The notes under the pieces: model-generated
What the model saw: the letters and a program-made list of their open reading frames with translations, nothing else
What the model was told of the DNA's origin: nothing
Databases searched by the model: none
NCBI GenBank assembly: GCA_021234155.1
Contig: JAJEKV010000030.1
Span: 15,740,003-15,804,002, forward strand
Source: Isoetes taiwanensis
Lineage: Eukaryota > Streptophyta > Lycopodiopsida > Isoetales > Isoetaceae
DNA length: 64,000 bases
Reading direction: 5' to 3'
Made by a program: the position numbers and the translations under genes
Part shown: piece by piece, positions 11,990 through 23,300 of the stretch
Layout of the letters: the number at the start of each line of letters is the position of its first letter
How positions within the stretch are numbered: the first letter of the stretch is position 1

Positions 11990-13200
11990 GACGATATTTC
12001 AACAATGGAGGTTGAGATAGCTGAACTACTGTGCATGATGGAGCGAGAGCTCCCTACAAGTTTCATATTGATTCATCTACCAGAAGAGATTCGACTTGTT
12101 GGACCAGCTCCAAGTCGGTGGATGTTCTTTTTACAACGGTACATGAAAGTTTTGAAAGGTTACGTTCGGCAAATGGCTAGGCCTGAGGGGTCTATGGCCG
12201 AGGGTCATTTGCTTCATCAAACATTGTTCTTTCTAAATGAAGCCACACTTTCAATACACAAAGATGCCCCAAAGGTTTGGAATGACGAGGAGGATAAGGA
12301 AGTAGCAGAAGAGATCTTACAAGGTCATGGAGTGCTTCGCAAATTGAATGAGGAAATGTTTGAAGAAATAACTAAGTTTGTAATATGTAATACTGAAAGT
12401 CTTGAAATGTGGAGGGAGAGATATAAATGTGCTAGAGAAGAAAGAGAGGCAGCCAGAAGAGATTTTGCACATAATAGTATACATCATGGCCGAAAACGTA
12501 TTCTATATCCAGAGTCTTTGGAAGAATTGCCTGAGAATATGACTCGTGATTGGTTGCTTGAAGCAATGGAAGATGCACGAGATAAAGGAGAGGATGTTCC
12601 AAAGGATGACTTCAACATTGCACTTGGATGTGTTAAAAGGGTACAGTTTTTTATTTATTGTCAATGTGTGTTACATGCATAATGATTCATTTCTCGTATC
12701 CTTCTAAAATGCAGGCTCCTTTTCACAATTCAATGTGGGCTTATGGAAACCATCTTCGGACTATAGAGGTCGACAAAGGTCGCTTAACAAATGACTGTGG
12801 AATTGCTTCTCAATTTGAACAAAAAAGTCAAGCCAGTCAATGTGATCGGCAACCTATTACCGGTGACCTTAATTATGTTGGGCAAACTACTGATATTATT
12901 GATGTCGACTTCCGTTCATTTCATGTAACCATCTTGAGGGAAAAATGGTTCAAAGTTGTTTATAGAGGCAGAAATCAGACCATGAGATCACATCCTTCAG
13001 GTTTCTACCAAATTGATTCAACATAGGTTCTTGGAGAGATGAATGAACCTTTCGTTTACCCTAAACAAGAACAGGTTTTCTTTTTTGAAAACCCTGTTAA
13101 CCCAACATGGTGGATTGTAGTCCATGTTGTACCCAAGCGCAGACGTCTGATTGATAGTACTACATTAGAGCCTGGCAATGATGATCAAGAAGATGATTGA
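11990..13200 (+). pseudogene. TNP2 C-terminal remnant (DUF4218 + DUF4216) of the CACTA element
   Basis: Exon 1 (in a frame open from about 11930 and ending at 12640 before GTACAG) encodes the DUF4218 signature: SLDDISTMEVEIAELLCMME, HLPEEIRLVGPAPSRWMF, YMKVLKGYVRQMARPEGSMA. Exon 2 starts at 12715 after ATGCAG, in phase. It encodes the DUF4216 part: TDIIDVDFRSFHVTILREKW, VVYRG, then VLGEMNEPFVYPKQEQVFFF, NPTWWIVVHVVPKRRR, ending in an acidic tail at TGA 13198-13200. One in-frame TAG at 13024-13026 interrupts DUF4216, but the frame continues unchanged after it. DUF4218 looks a few residues shorter than usual near IHLPEE. The catalytic TNP2 domain that should precede this is absent, so it is a deletion derivative. 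Confidence 0.85.
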
Positions 13201-13249
13201 TGATATCTTGACTTCTCGAATAATTTCTTATGAGCTTGTCACCTTAAAG

Positions 13250-13906
13250 TTAGTTTATTGGCACTTATTTGTCATCCTATTGTCACTTCAAAATCTATTT
13301 ATTGTTATTTTATTGCCGTCGTATTGACACTTTGATGCCAACTTATTGTCAATTTATATTCACTTTTTTGTCACCTTATTCTCTCCTTCTTGTCACATTT
13401 GAGGCATTCTATTGGCACACTATTGACACATTTGTGCCACCTTTTCTCCAACATCTTTGTCAAAGTTATGACATTTTATTGTAACACTATGGTCAAATTT
13501 ATATCATTTCTTTGTCACTGCTTTTGTCATTCTAAAGTCAGTCTATTGACACATTTTTGGCACATGGTTTTGTCAAAACTTTATCAATCTATTGTCATAG
13601 TTGTGTCATTTGTTGCCACATTATAGTCAGACTTATAGCATTTGTTTGTCATTACTCTTGCCAGTATTAAGTCAATTTATTGTCAAATTTTTGACACATA
13701 ATTTTGTCAAAACCATATCATTCTATTGTCACATTATAGTCACATTTACACCATCCTTTTGTCACTTCTTTTGTCACTGTTGCATCACTCTATTGTCACA
13801 TTTAGTATCATTTGGATTTCACTATTTTTGTCATTTTTATTGTCATTTTTACATCAGTTTTTAGACATAATATTTTAGTGACAAAAAAAGTGACAATAAA
13901 TCACTG
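13250..13906. repeat. Right subterminal repeat field of the CACTA element
   Basis: About 650 bp of T-rich sequence with many TGTCA/TGACA/TGCCA-type motifs spaced about 10-20 bp apart (for example TATTGTCAC, TTGACACA), matching the core of the left field and ending next to the right terminal repeat. Confidence 0.8.
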
Positions 13907-13919
13907 TTCTCTTGTAGTG

Positions 13920-16102
13920 TAATGCCCCGGCTACCTTCATGCGGCTGATGAATGATGTCTTCTGTGAATATCTCGATGATTTTATCATCATATTATTTGA
14001 TGATATCCTCATAGTATACCAAGTTCTCCAAAGGTCGGTTTGCAACCACCAAGGTTGATTACCTGGAACATATTGTGTCTGCGGAAGGGATAGCCACAGA
14101 TCCAGCTAAGATTGAAGCAGTAAAGGATTGGCCAGTTCCAACCAATGTGCTTGAGGTTCGCAGCTTCTTAGGCTTGGCCGGTTATTACTGTAAGTTCGCC
14201 AAAGACTTTGCCAAACTCGCCGCGCTCTTAATGGACCTAACCAAGCATGAAAAGGTTAGGAATTGGATGGCGCATTGGAAAGACAAAGTCCAAGCCGGAT
14301 TCCAGTCATTGAAGGATGTTTTGACAACAGCCCCAGTTATCACCTTGCCAGATCTTCAGAAGGATAACTGGGTTGCCACAGATGCTAGTAAGATAGCTAC
14401 TGGGGGAGTGTTAATGCACTATTACTTGGAAGACGATTCCAATTGGATACTGACCACAAAGCCTCCAATACATCTTCACGCAACCTTACCTCAACTTGAG
14501 ACAAGATGGACGAAATTCCTTGAGGAATATGATTTTGAGGTCATATATAGGCCAGGCAAGCATAATCTTGTTGCTGATGCACTTTCTAGACATCCATTGG
14601 TCACTCGAACGCATTGTAATGTTATATCCACACTCTTCAGTAAGTTTGGAAAGCAGATACAACAGGCTCTTCCCATAAACCCAGAATTCCAGGAGATATG
14701 GCAAAGTGTATCCAAGGAAGCTAGAACGGACAAGGAAAGGGAGACTTTCCGTCATTATAAGAAAGAAGCTGAACTCCTTCATTATAAAGATAAGTTATGT
14801 GTTCCCGAGACATCAGGAGTTCGCAAGCTCATTCTTCACGATACACATAACAGTACTATAGCAGGGCACTCAGGATTTATGAAGACATATCTCAAGATCC
14901 GCTCCAGCTATTTCTGGCCAGGAATGAAGAAGCACATCGTCAGGTACATTAAGCAATGCCAGATCTGTCAGAAAACTAAGGCTGAGCAGTTGCGTATTCC
15001 AGGGGAGTTGCAACCCCTAGATGTCCCCAATGCAAAATGGGAAGTTATTACCAAGGATTTTATCGTGGGATTTCTGTGCGCCTTAAGAGGGTTTCACGCC
15101 TTAATGGTGGTGGTCGACAAACTTTCTAAGATGACACACTTTTTGCCATGTCGTACCATGGACACTGCATTGGATACCGCCTTGTTGTTTACAAAGGAGG
15201 TATTCCGTCTGCATGGGATGCCCCGTACCATTATATCGGACCAGGATCCTAAGTTTATTAGTGTATTTTGGAAAGGTTTCTTTAGCACTATTCAAACTAA
15301 GCTTGCCATGAGCACTGCTTATCATCCACAGATGGTCAAAGAAAGCATATCAATTGCATAACTGAAGATATGTTACATAACTATGTCGAGAACAAGCAAT
15401 CTCAATGGGCGGATTACATCCATTTGGTGGAGTTCGCCTATAACAGTACTAGGCAGGAGTCCTCAAGGATGTCTCCTTTTATGATCAACTATGGCTATCA
15501 ATGCCTTACTCCAGACACGTGGCATAATCCAGTTTCCAGGGTGGAAGTTTCACAGCAGTTGCTTACAGATATGCAGGCACTCGTGGAAGAAGTTAGAGCC
15601 TATTTGTTAGCTGCAAGGGCTCGACAAAAGAGTCTTGTCAACCAACATCCAAGTCGGTGATTCGGTTTGGCTAAAGATTAAAGTGAAACAAGTCAAAATT
15701 AAGATTGGCAATTGTAAGAAGCTTGCACCTAGATGGGTGGGATAGATTCTCAAGCCTATCGATCCATAAAGTTCCATGTAAGTCTTCTCAACAAGCATAA
15801 TCCTAATCCAGAAGAAGTTCTTGACACACCAACACTTCTGGAGATGACTGAGGATCAATTGGAGATGGTGCTTGAAGCTCTCCTTGATCGTGTATATAAG
15901 CAAACCCACAGGACACGAATCTTGCAGTACTTGGTTAAGTGAACACTTACCCACAGAAGATGCAACATGGATTCTCAAAGCGGATTTGGATAAGACTTAC
16001 CCGGACTTTATGCAAGAATGCCAGGGCCGAAAGATCCAAGATGCGATCGTCTCCAACCCTGATGGTAAGCATGGTGTTATTAGTCTGACAGGGGTCATAT
16101 GA
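13920..16102 (+). pseudogene. Ty3/gypsy chromovirus pol, RT remainder to chromodomain
   Basis: The RT resumes with APATFMRLMND, EYLDDF and a FFDDILI active-site box (usually YLDD). A frame break occurs near 14020. The long frame 14075-15361 has GIATDPAKIEAVKDWP, RSFLGLAGYY, an RNase H region with a large internal deletion (TDASKIATGGVL runs soon into TTKPPIHLHA), then YRPGKHNLVADALSRHP. The integrase follows with its zinc-binding HH-CC (HDTHNSTIAGHSGF, CQICQKTK) and core (TKDFIVGF, IISDQDPKF). A frameshift at about 15330-15360 falls in the motif carrying the third catalytic acid. In the continuing frame that position reads as a basic residue rather than Glu. The frame continues at 15370-15660 (MLHNYVENKQSQWADYIHLV, FAYNSTRQESSRMSPFMINY). 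At 15733-16010, in two frames, are KFHVSLLNKH and a chromodomain-like ILQYLVK ... LPTEDATW ... DLDKTYPDFMQE. Multiple breaks make it inactive. Confidence 0.9.
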
Positions 16103-16458
16103 GCGAGATCCGACAGGGATCATTGTAGGGGTTGGGTTACATGCATCTTAGGTGGGGAAACCGAGCATATAGGCATTCTTGATAGTACGCATTCGTCTGC
16201 GGCTATAATAGGAACATGGCCATTCCTTACGCCGAGGCAACATGCAAGCCTTAGGCATGATAGGATTCTTGCATTCATATTTTTCATTTGCTTTAAGGGG
16301 GTGGTCCCTTCAACCACACTACTTAAATTATTCGTAAGACTGGTGTACTTTACTTCTGCAGGCCAGAGGGCCTACTGACAGACTGCAAAAGAAGCTAGGC
16401 CTCAGCCTGGAGGCCAACTCTTGTCTTTGAAGTTTTGTGTTATAAGTGCACTAACTCT

Positions 16459-17720
16459 AAGGGGGGAAGAATGTGACGCTCCAGGTACTTATACGGTATA
16501 CGTATGCATACTATGACACGTCACCAACATGTAAGTAGGCCCTAGGGGTCAATTGGGTTCACTTAAAATGGATTTTATTAGCATAATTAGCCTATGCTAA
16601 TAAAAGTCTAATTAATTAAATGTCACCAATAAGGGAGTGCCACCTGGCCCAAATCGATTGGCCAGTGGGACTTGCGATTTTGGTTGGAGAAATAGGGGTC
16701 CTTGGAAGTGAGAAGCAGCAGCAGCTACCAGCCTTAGCCAGTTTTTGCCAATTCTTGTTAACAGACTCAAACTATGGAAGCCTTCCGTGATAACGGCTCC
16801 AGCCAAGAGACTGGTTAGTCCCTAGATAGCTTCTATTTCTGCTAACACTTCTTTGAATAGATGGAATGATTAAATTCTCTTTCGTATGTTGTTTTGGATG
16901 TTGTTTTCTTTCTGCTTCCTCCGTGTATTGGGATTAAGGAAAGGGTAGAGACCTGAAAGCCTCTTAGCAATAGAGATGTCTCTAGTTAGACCCCTTAATA
17001 CCCAATAAATGCGGCCTGTGCACAAGAGCCCACCTGGCTGAGGATGCTATGATGTGGTTCAGCACCAAATAATGAGTATGATGGTGAATCGGAGGTGGGG
17101 TCTTGCCTAGCGCGGCTACAAGACTCCTATAGTGTGCTAGGCTTATAGCCGGTCACTGTGTGTGGGCCGGGTATGGGTCTGACACTCCCTGGGTCCAGGG
17201 AGACGTGCCTATATGGACGCCTGGACTCGAACGGGCTGGTGAGCCGGCCTTTAGATTTAGGCGAGTAAGTCGGGTACGGATGCGGGGGTCACTGAGGGGG
17301 CACGTGTTCTCTAGTACACCCAAGGATCCATCATGCTCGGGAAGGAGACGCCTCTCTGACCTGCCTCATCGGATCGGGGAGATGTAACCCGGAGTAGTCC
17401 CGTAGGGTGATTTCTTGGGATTGCGTCTCTGGAGGGCTACAAGCACGTCATATCATGATTTAGCCTATCTGCAAAGTGTGCATAGGAGGGGCGAATGGAG
17501 TGGACTACCCTAGCCATTGTCTTATGCCAGCCAATACCATGTTATACCTCCGTCTGTTGATATCTTGAGGCCTTGGCCGTCAGTTGATCCCTTGGATTCT
17601 GAGCCCAGGGTAGCGCCTTGTCATGGTGTTTATTTCATGTTATTATGGTTGTACTGTCTTTTCGTTGATGATGATGGATGGGCCACCCTTCGTGGTGGTA
17701 TATTATTCAGCATGATTGCT
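16459..17720 (+). mobile_element. Gypsy polypurine tract and 3' LTR (right end not determined)
   Basis: A polypurine tract (AAGGGGGGAAGA, 16459-16470) is followed by an LTR-like start, TGTGACGCTCC, at 16472. This arrangement is usual for plant gypsy elements. No second LTR exists in the window for comparison, so the right end is unknown; the given end is an estimate. The sequence has no gene. Short open frames at 17160-17387 and 17517-17729 look like chance. The stretch 16103-16458 between the chromodomain and the tract is the element's 3' untranslated part. Confidence 0.55.
16573..16605. repeat. Perfect 13-bp-arm inverted repeat in the gypsy LTR
   Basis: TTTTATTAGCATA (16573-16585), a 7-nt spacer ATTAGCC, then the exact reverse complement (16593-16605). 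It lies about 100 bp into the presumed LTR and could be a structural or regulatory element. Confidence 0.85.
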
Positions 17721-18324
17721 GTATGCTAACGTGTATATATGCTTCCGCTGTATAGGATTTCCCATAGAGGACGTGGGACGAATGACACCTCCATGTTCCT
17801 CGGCCGGACACTTGACCATCCCAAGTGGTCCGTAGGGCGTTCTGCTGGTCCTTCTCTTGGTCAGGATTGGAGTGCCATATATGTGAGCATGACTTTGGGT
17901 CTGTCTGAACAAGATGTGCCCACAAGCTTCTGTCTTCAGAGCCTGGTTCAAGAGCCCCAGGGCTATGAACGATGCTATAAAGAAGGATTTTAATTGGACC
18001 TCAAAGCCAGCATGCGTGATTCTAGTATGCAAGGCCCTCAAAAACAGTCGCCTTCATTGCTTTGAAGGCATAATTGGGTATTGCATACTATGTCTGCCAT
18101 CTGCATAATGTCAGTGAAGCTGACACAACTATTTTTTGTTTATCTAAAGCTATGTTTTTCATTCACTTCCCTTTCGGATGAGCATCTCTTCCGGATCAGC
18201 AAGCATTTGCAAAGGTTTATTTTTTCCTTTGCAATTGTTGTATATATTCATGTAAGTTTTTTTTCCATGTAATATAACTTCTGCCTTAACTTCAAAAAAA
18301 AAAAGGGAGAAGGGAAAAGATATG
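17721..18324. other. Gene-free stretch between the gypsy LTR and the hypothetical gene
   Basis: Only short chance-like open frames on both strands. An A-run preceded by CTTCA at about 18292-18303 could be the tail of a small retroposon, but I see no target duplication. Confidence 0.35.
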
Positions 18325-19313
18325 TATTTGAGATGGGGGGGTTGTGGTGATGCGAAGAACCTTGTTGTTCTTGACAATAAGAATCTTTTGAATAGAGGTG
18401 CACACTTTGTCCATTACCATGGCAATCACAGGCTGACTGCTAGCCTGTTGTATACCTTGGCTAGAATGATTTGATCTGGGAAGTTTACTCTGTCTAGCTC
18501 CTGGATCATATCTTCAAATATGACTCATATCAATGAGCATCCTGTTCGAGTAGCTTGGAGAGTATTGCTGAATCCTAGCCACTGCATGCCTTCTGATATG
18601 CGGACCATCTTATTTGGTTTGCCAGCAGGCTTTGTGCCAGTGGAAAGGAATGGGCCTGGGCATAGGCGTTATTGGGATGATGCTATTCCTGCTGATGAGG
18701 AGAATAATAATTTCGAGGACATACATGATGCTTCTTACAGTGTTGATAGCTCTGATGTGGTGATACTTGAGCCTGGTGTGGATTACATCCCTGCCCACAA
18801 GGGTGATCGTATGATGGTCGTTGGTTGATAGAGTTCCTTGGATGTTGAACAATTCAGTTTTATTGTTTTCATGTATTTCTTTGTTGTACAGCTGCAGGAG
18901 TAATGGAGGGTGACCCGGACCCAGTTCTTGGTGTGGAGCAACCAGTTGTATCCTTGCCACAGTCTTTCATTTCATCTGCCGTAGATGCATCCCATCCTGA
19001 TCCCGTTGTGTATCCAGCTAAGCCAGAGGCAGCGTTCTCAGCTCAGGAGTTTGTTAACAATGTCATTCAGGTGGGTACTGAGCCACATAGGATTGCAGCA
19101 TCACTCCGTGTGCTCAGGCGGCAGCTCAGGGCACTCTACATGTCCATTGATAATGCCATATATGTTGTGGAGTGGGAGCACTTGGATGTCCCAGTTTCTG
19201 AGTTGCACACGCTGCGCTCTCATAAGAGCGTTGCAAGAGCGTTGCTTGTTCAAGAGATACGTCAGTTAGATGTGGTCATAAGGCATGCGCAGAGTGGCTC
19301 GGCCATGAACTAG
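18325..19313 (+). pseudogene. Unidentified two-part coding region, broken
   Basis: The frame from about 18325 reads coherently (GRGAHFVHYHGNHRL-like composition, LLYTLARMI), hits one TGA near 18470, then continues as a 102-aa frame to 18828 (HPVRVAWRVLLNPSHCMPSD, GLPAGFVPVERNGPGHRRYW). A second segment at 18903-19313 (136 aa: EFVNNVIQVGTEPHRIAASL, RQLRALYMSIDNAIYVVEW) follows 75 bp later, after TACAGCTGCAG, which could be a splice acceptor. I do not recognise the family. The acidic linker plus helical segment could be a transposon gag or accessory protein, or a low-complexity plant gene. The TGA and the lack of a clear start suggest decay. Confidence 0.35.
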
Positions 19314-19611
19314 TGTTCTTATGTGCTTTGTTGTTTATGTTTTGTTATTTCTACGTGAGCTTGTGATCCACGTTGACGTGCATGTTTATTGTAGTGCTTG
19401 CAGGAGCACGCTGGTGTTGGGGAGCTCAACTTCTTTGGCTTGGTTGAGTCTCCTTCAACACATTGTACAGTTTGTATTTGGGTAATGTATGGTTGTGGTG
19501 ATGCTACTTATGCGAAATGATGTGTCATTGCCACTCAACTGAAATTACTTTGAGATCATTTGTTAAGTCATTTTTTATTGATGTTTCATAGTAGCACTAA
19601 CTTGTTTGATA

Positions 19612-19710
19612 GTGGGCTTCGATCGGCATAGCATGCATCCCTTGTGTGGGATGGTTGCTATGCGTGGATGAGCATGGGAATCAAGCTGGGGTTCAACTCC
19701 CCAGGCCCAT
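19612..19710 (+). repeat. tRNA-like fold with B-box (possible SINE head)
   Basis: A 99-nt stretch with a tRNA-like T-arm: TGGGG-TTCAACT-CCCCA, containing GGTTCAACTCC, a good match to the pol III B box. The outermost 7 nt on each side, GTGGGCT and GGCCCAT, can pair with wobbles as an acceptor stem. A loose A-box-like TGCTATGCGTGG lies upstream. It is too long for an ordinary tRNA without an intron, and I could not form a clean D or anticodon arm. A tRNA-derived SINE head or coincidence are both possible. Confidence 0.3.
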
Positions 19711-20380
19711 GGTTATTATCTGGTTTGATGGTCATAAGTGCTGCTGGAATATTCTGTTATCATGAATATCGAACTATGGGATGGTTTTTGTGTTGAAGGG
19801 GTGAGTCAAATGGGGGTGGATTTGACCCCATCTTGACTTGCATTAAAGGGCCCAAAGGCTATGAGACGGAATATCATGTGTAATATACCTCAATCCAATG
19901 GTCCAAGCAAATTTTAGAACACCCCAAACGATAATACGCCCCAAATGATAGAATAGAATAGATTAAGGCAATATGCCCCATCACGGTAAATGTCGGACGT
20001 GGGCATGTTATAGCCAGCCTTAAATGGCAAAAAATCCGTTGTGTCCACAAAAATGCCGTGTAATTTTTTTTGGGCGTGGCTATAACATGTCAAAGACACG
20101 GATATACCATGGATATGCCCGTGGCTATAACATGACGGCATCCAATATATACGGTGCTCCATGCCCCATCAAAATATGCCAGCCTTAGAACATGTCAAAT
20201 AACCATGTTAACCCACCAATTTGCTCCGTAGTGGGTTTTGGAATATCGGTATATTTCAAGGGTTTGCCTTTGGGGGGCAAAAAATGGACACTCAAATAAA
20301 AGTTATCAGGACATGCATGGCATTGCCACATCAGCTCTTGGTGCGTCTTTTTCCAGTTCAATTGTAGAACTTGGGCAAGA
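19711..20380. other. Upstream region of the eIF2B gamma gene with inverted repeats
   Basis: No gene. Contains GACGTGGGCATGTTATAGCC (19996-20015) and two copies of the opposite-strand motif GGCTATAACATG (20078-20089 and 20123-20134), so a small MITE-like or foldback sequence sits about 250-380 bp before the start codon. The promoter and 5' UTR of the downstream gene must lie here; no clear TATA box was identified. Confidence 0.5.
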
Positions 20381-23300
20381 ATGGGTCCGAACATGAAGTT
20401 CCAGGCAGTGGTCCTTGCCGGAGGCATCTCCAAAAAGCTCTATCCACTTGCTTCTAAGGTACCAATTTTCAGCATGTAGTTTTTTACCAGGTTTTGCTTT
20501 TACACTAGGTCACATTCTTCTTTTGTTCATTAGGATGTGCCCAAAGCGCTATTGCCAGTTGGAAATCGACCTGTTTTGTCCTACGTCTTGGAGCTTCTGG
20601 AGGAAAACAATCTGAATGACATTATTGTGGTTAGTATCATGCATTACATTCAGTTGGTAGTAAGATAGATTGAATATTTCATCTACTATTTTTGAAAAGG
20701 CATTTGGTTTACTGAAGTAATCATTTCAGCATCTTATGTTCAGTATTTCCTCTTAATTGAGCTAAAGAGTAATAAGATAGTTATTTTCCTTGGTCTCAAT
20801 ATAGTTTCAAACAAATTCTGATAAGAACAGTGCAATAAAATCTCAATGGGAGGTACTTATTTATAAGAAAAGTTTAGGATGTAACAAATTTGTGTATGAT
20901 TCCAAAAGACATGTAAGAATTACGTTCAGTGTATAACATTAGCAAGCAGCTATATTCTTCCAACGTATTTTGTTGTACATTTTGCATGTTCAGGTTGTAG
21001 CAGGAATTGATGCAACAGCAAAAATTGAGAGCTGGATAACAAGTACATTTGATGATCGTCTTCATGTAAAGGTTTGTACAATTTGCTTGTATATACACGC
21101 AGGACTGCGTATTAACGTTACCACTTCTAGGTTGTTACAACACCAGAAAATTGCGGGACTGCTGATGCACTCCGGTTGGTGATACATCGGTTGGTTGCTG
21201 ATGACATTCTTGTAATGCTGTCAGTTGGTCTTTTATTTTCATGATTTTCTGTTTACATTGAAGATCTTAGATAGCATTCCTGTTATGCAGGTGGTAAGTG
21301 GAGATCTGGTATGTGACATCCCTCTGGGTGCTGTAGCAGCACTTCATAGACGGAGGGAGGCTGCAGTAACTGCTTTATTATGCCCACAACATACTAGTGG
21401 GGTGATAGAGGCTAGTGGATCAAGCAAGGATAAAGCTAAGCAGCCAGCTCCCTCTGATATTATTGGTCTTGGTGCAGATAACCAGCGGCTGTTATTTATG
21501 GCAGCTGGTAATCACTAGACTTGGCCTTATGCTTTTCCAAATTTTTCTTTTGGGACTTCTTATGTATTTAGCCTTACTGGTTAGCAGGTTCTCAACTCCA
21601 GAAGGATTTAAAAATAAGCCGTTCAGTTCTTGAAACTGTTGGGCAGGTTAGGAAGCATTTATGAAAATAGGAATCTGGACCATGAATTTCAAATTTGAAC
21701 TTTAGATTAACTTGGTGGGTTCTGACAAGAAGATTACAAATGGCAGATTCAAATCCGAACAGACCTTGTGGATGCTCACTTATATACATTCAACAGGTTA
21801 GACTCTAATTGCTTGCTGCTGCATTCCTTGTCAACTGAAATATTCCTGCTTCTTGAACACAAAAGCATTTTCCTGGATTCTGTTAATTCTCTCATCTGGC
21901 AGGCTTGCTATCCAGGAAGTTCTAAAGCTCCATCAGGAAATGAAGAGCATTAAGCATGAGTTGCTTCCGTATCTTGTTCGATCTCACATGGTAGATGCAT
22001 ACACGTGTCTATTGTTGGCATTGTAATTAAGTCGAGTCCAGCAATTCAGGGGCTAGTTAAATAATCTCAGCTTGAAGCTTGAAACCACTTCTATGGAAGA
22101 CTGCTTGGGTCTATTAGACCAATTATTACAGCAGGCGATGCATAGCTAGGAGCGTATTGCAGCCTTCGAGACACGTGCATAAAAGTAGAAAACAAACCGG
22201 AAAATTAAGAATTTTTTTCTTTTTCTTAGCCGCTGGTTCGAAATGCTATTTTACTTTTCTCTCAAAGCTCTCATGAGTACCCTTTTGGGATAGAAGTAGA
22301 TGGTCCAGGTAGAGGGCACCTCTTCTATCTGTGGCTGTTATTGCCTTTGGTGAAAAGAGAGCTATCTGCCATTGTGTACCATATTTCTTTTATGAACAGT
22401 ATCATTGCCTCAGGAATGGAGCTATACATTTCTGGTCCTCATTACTAATGGAGGAGGTAGGTTCCCGAGGCAATGGTACCTGCCTCATGTTTTCTAGCAT
22501 CCTCGGCCCCCTGTTGTGCTGTTTATTTCCTCTGACCAGCTTCTAGGTACTTTAATCTTTATTTTCATATAATATCAGTTCTGCCATCGTATCTTCTGGC
22601 AGTCCCAATTTCAAAAGTCTACAAAATAAACGTTTTGATGGAATTTGTATCAAAGGACTCAAAGCAGCAGTATACTTCCACTTCCATGTTTAGTGATAGA
22701 CCGCAAGGTAAAAATATGCTCTATTTTTTAGATTCCTCTTGAAACCACCCTGGCCTTTTGCTCTAAGAAGATTTTTCTCTGCAAGTTCATTGATGATTAA
22801 GTCTAGCCCAATTCCATATAATATTGTAACATGTCCAATTACAGAAGGATTAAGTGAAGTGAGTTAAGCTATTTATGCATATACATAAGAGAACCATGAG
22901 TTTTTACAGTTTATTTTGAACCTCATCAGAGCCTTATTTTTTTAGAATTATATTGCATTGAGAACACAATTTGGAACACAACCAACAGTCTGATATGCGT
23001 ATGGCCCATTTTTACTTCTAGGAAACATCACTGGTGTATCTTTGTTTTATTTGTAGAGGTTCAAATATGAGGTGCCCAAGGAATTCAGCGAGATGGTACA
23101 AACTATTGACAAGAAAGGTGGCGAGTGCTGTGCATATCTTGCAAGCAAAGGCAAATATTGCATTCGCGTGAATTCTATACAAGCTTTTGGAGATGTTAAC
23201 AGAGATGTATGCACAAGATACGTTCTTGGTTTTATTTTTGAAAGAGGATTTTTTTAAACAATTATGTTAACGGAGACGTATGTAAAAGATACACTTTTGG

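Larger units (their letters stand above)
6030..13919. mobile_element. CACTA (En/Spm-type) DNA transposon, 7,890 bp, complete termini
   Basis: Both ends carry a perfect 13-bp terminal inverted repeat: CACTACAAGAGAA at 6030-6042 and its reverse complement at 13907-13919. The element is flanked by TAA on both sides (6027-6029 and 13920-13922), the 3-bp duplication expected of CACTA elements. Removing the element and one TAA restores the gypsy GLTNAPATF motif in frame, so the boundaries are certain. Internally it has long subterminal repeat fields, a minus-strand TnpA-like fragment, and a plus-strand remnant of the TNP2 protein with only its C-terminal DUF4218 and DUF4216 parts. The main TNP2 transposase domain was not found, so the copy is probably non-autonomous. 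It has been hit by a MITE at 6463. Confidence 0.95.

Noticed and set aside
6027-13922. Helitron or tandem satellite explanation for the TGTCA-rich fields
   Set aside because: Exact CACTA termini, 3-bp duplication and TNP2 C-terminal domains identify them as CACTA subterminal repeats.
14486-15325. Minus-strand open frames under the gypsy pol region
   Set aside because: Shadows of the plus-strand integrase and RNase H coding sequence, with no motif of their own.
22605-22709. Extra eIF2B gamma exon
   Set aside because: Attractive composition and length, but neither flanking phase matches: in the phase set by exon 8 it hits TAA, and with its CAAG-GT donor it would put exon 9 out of frame. Left out of the model.
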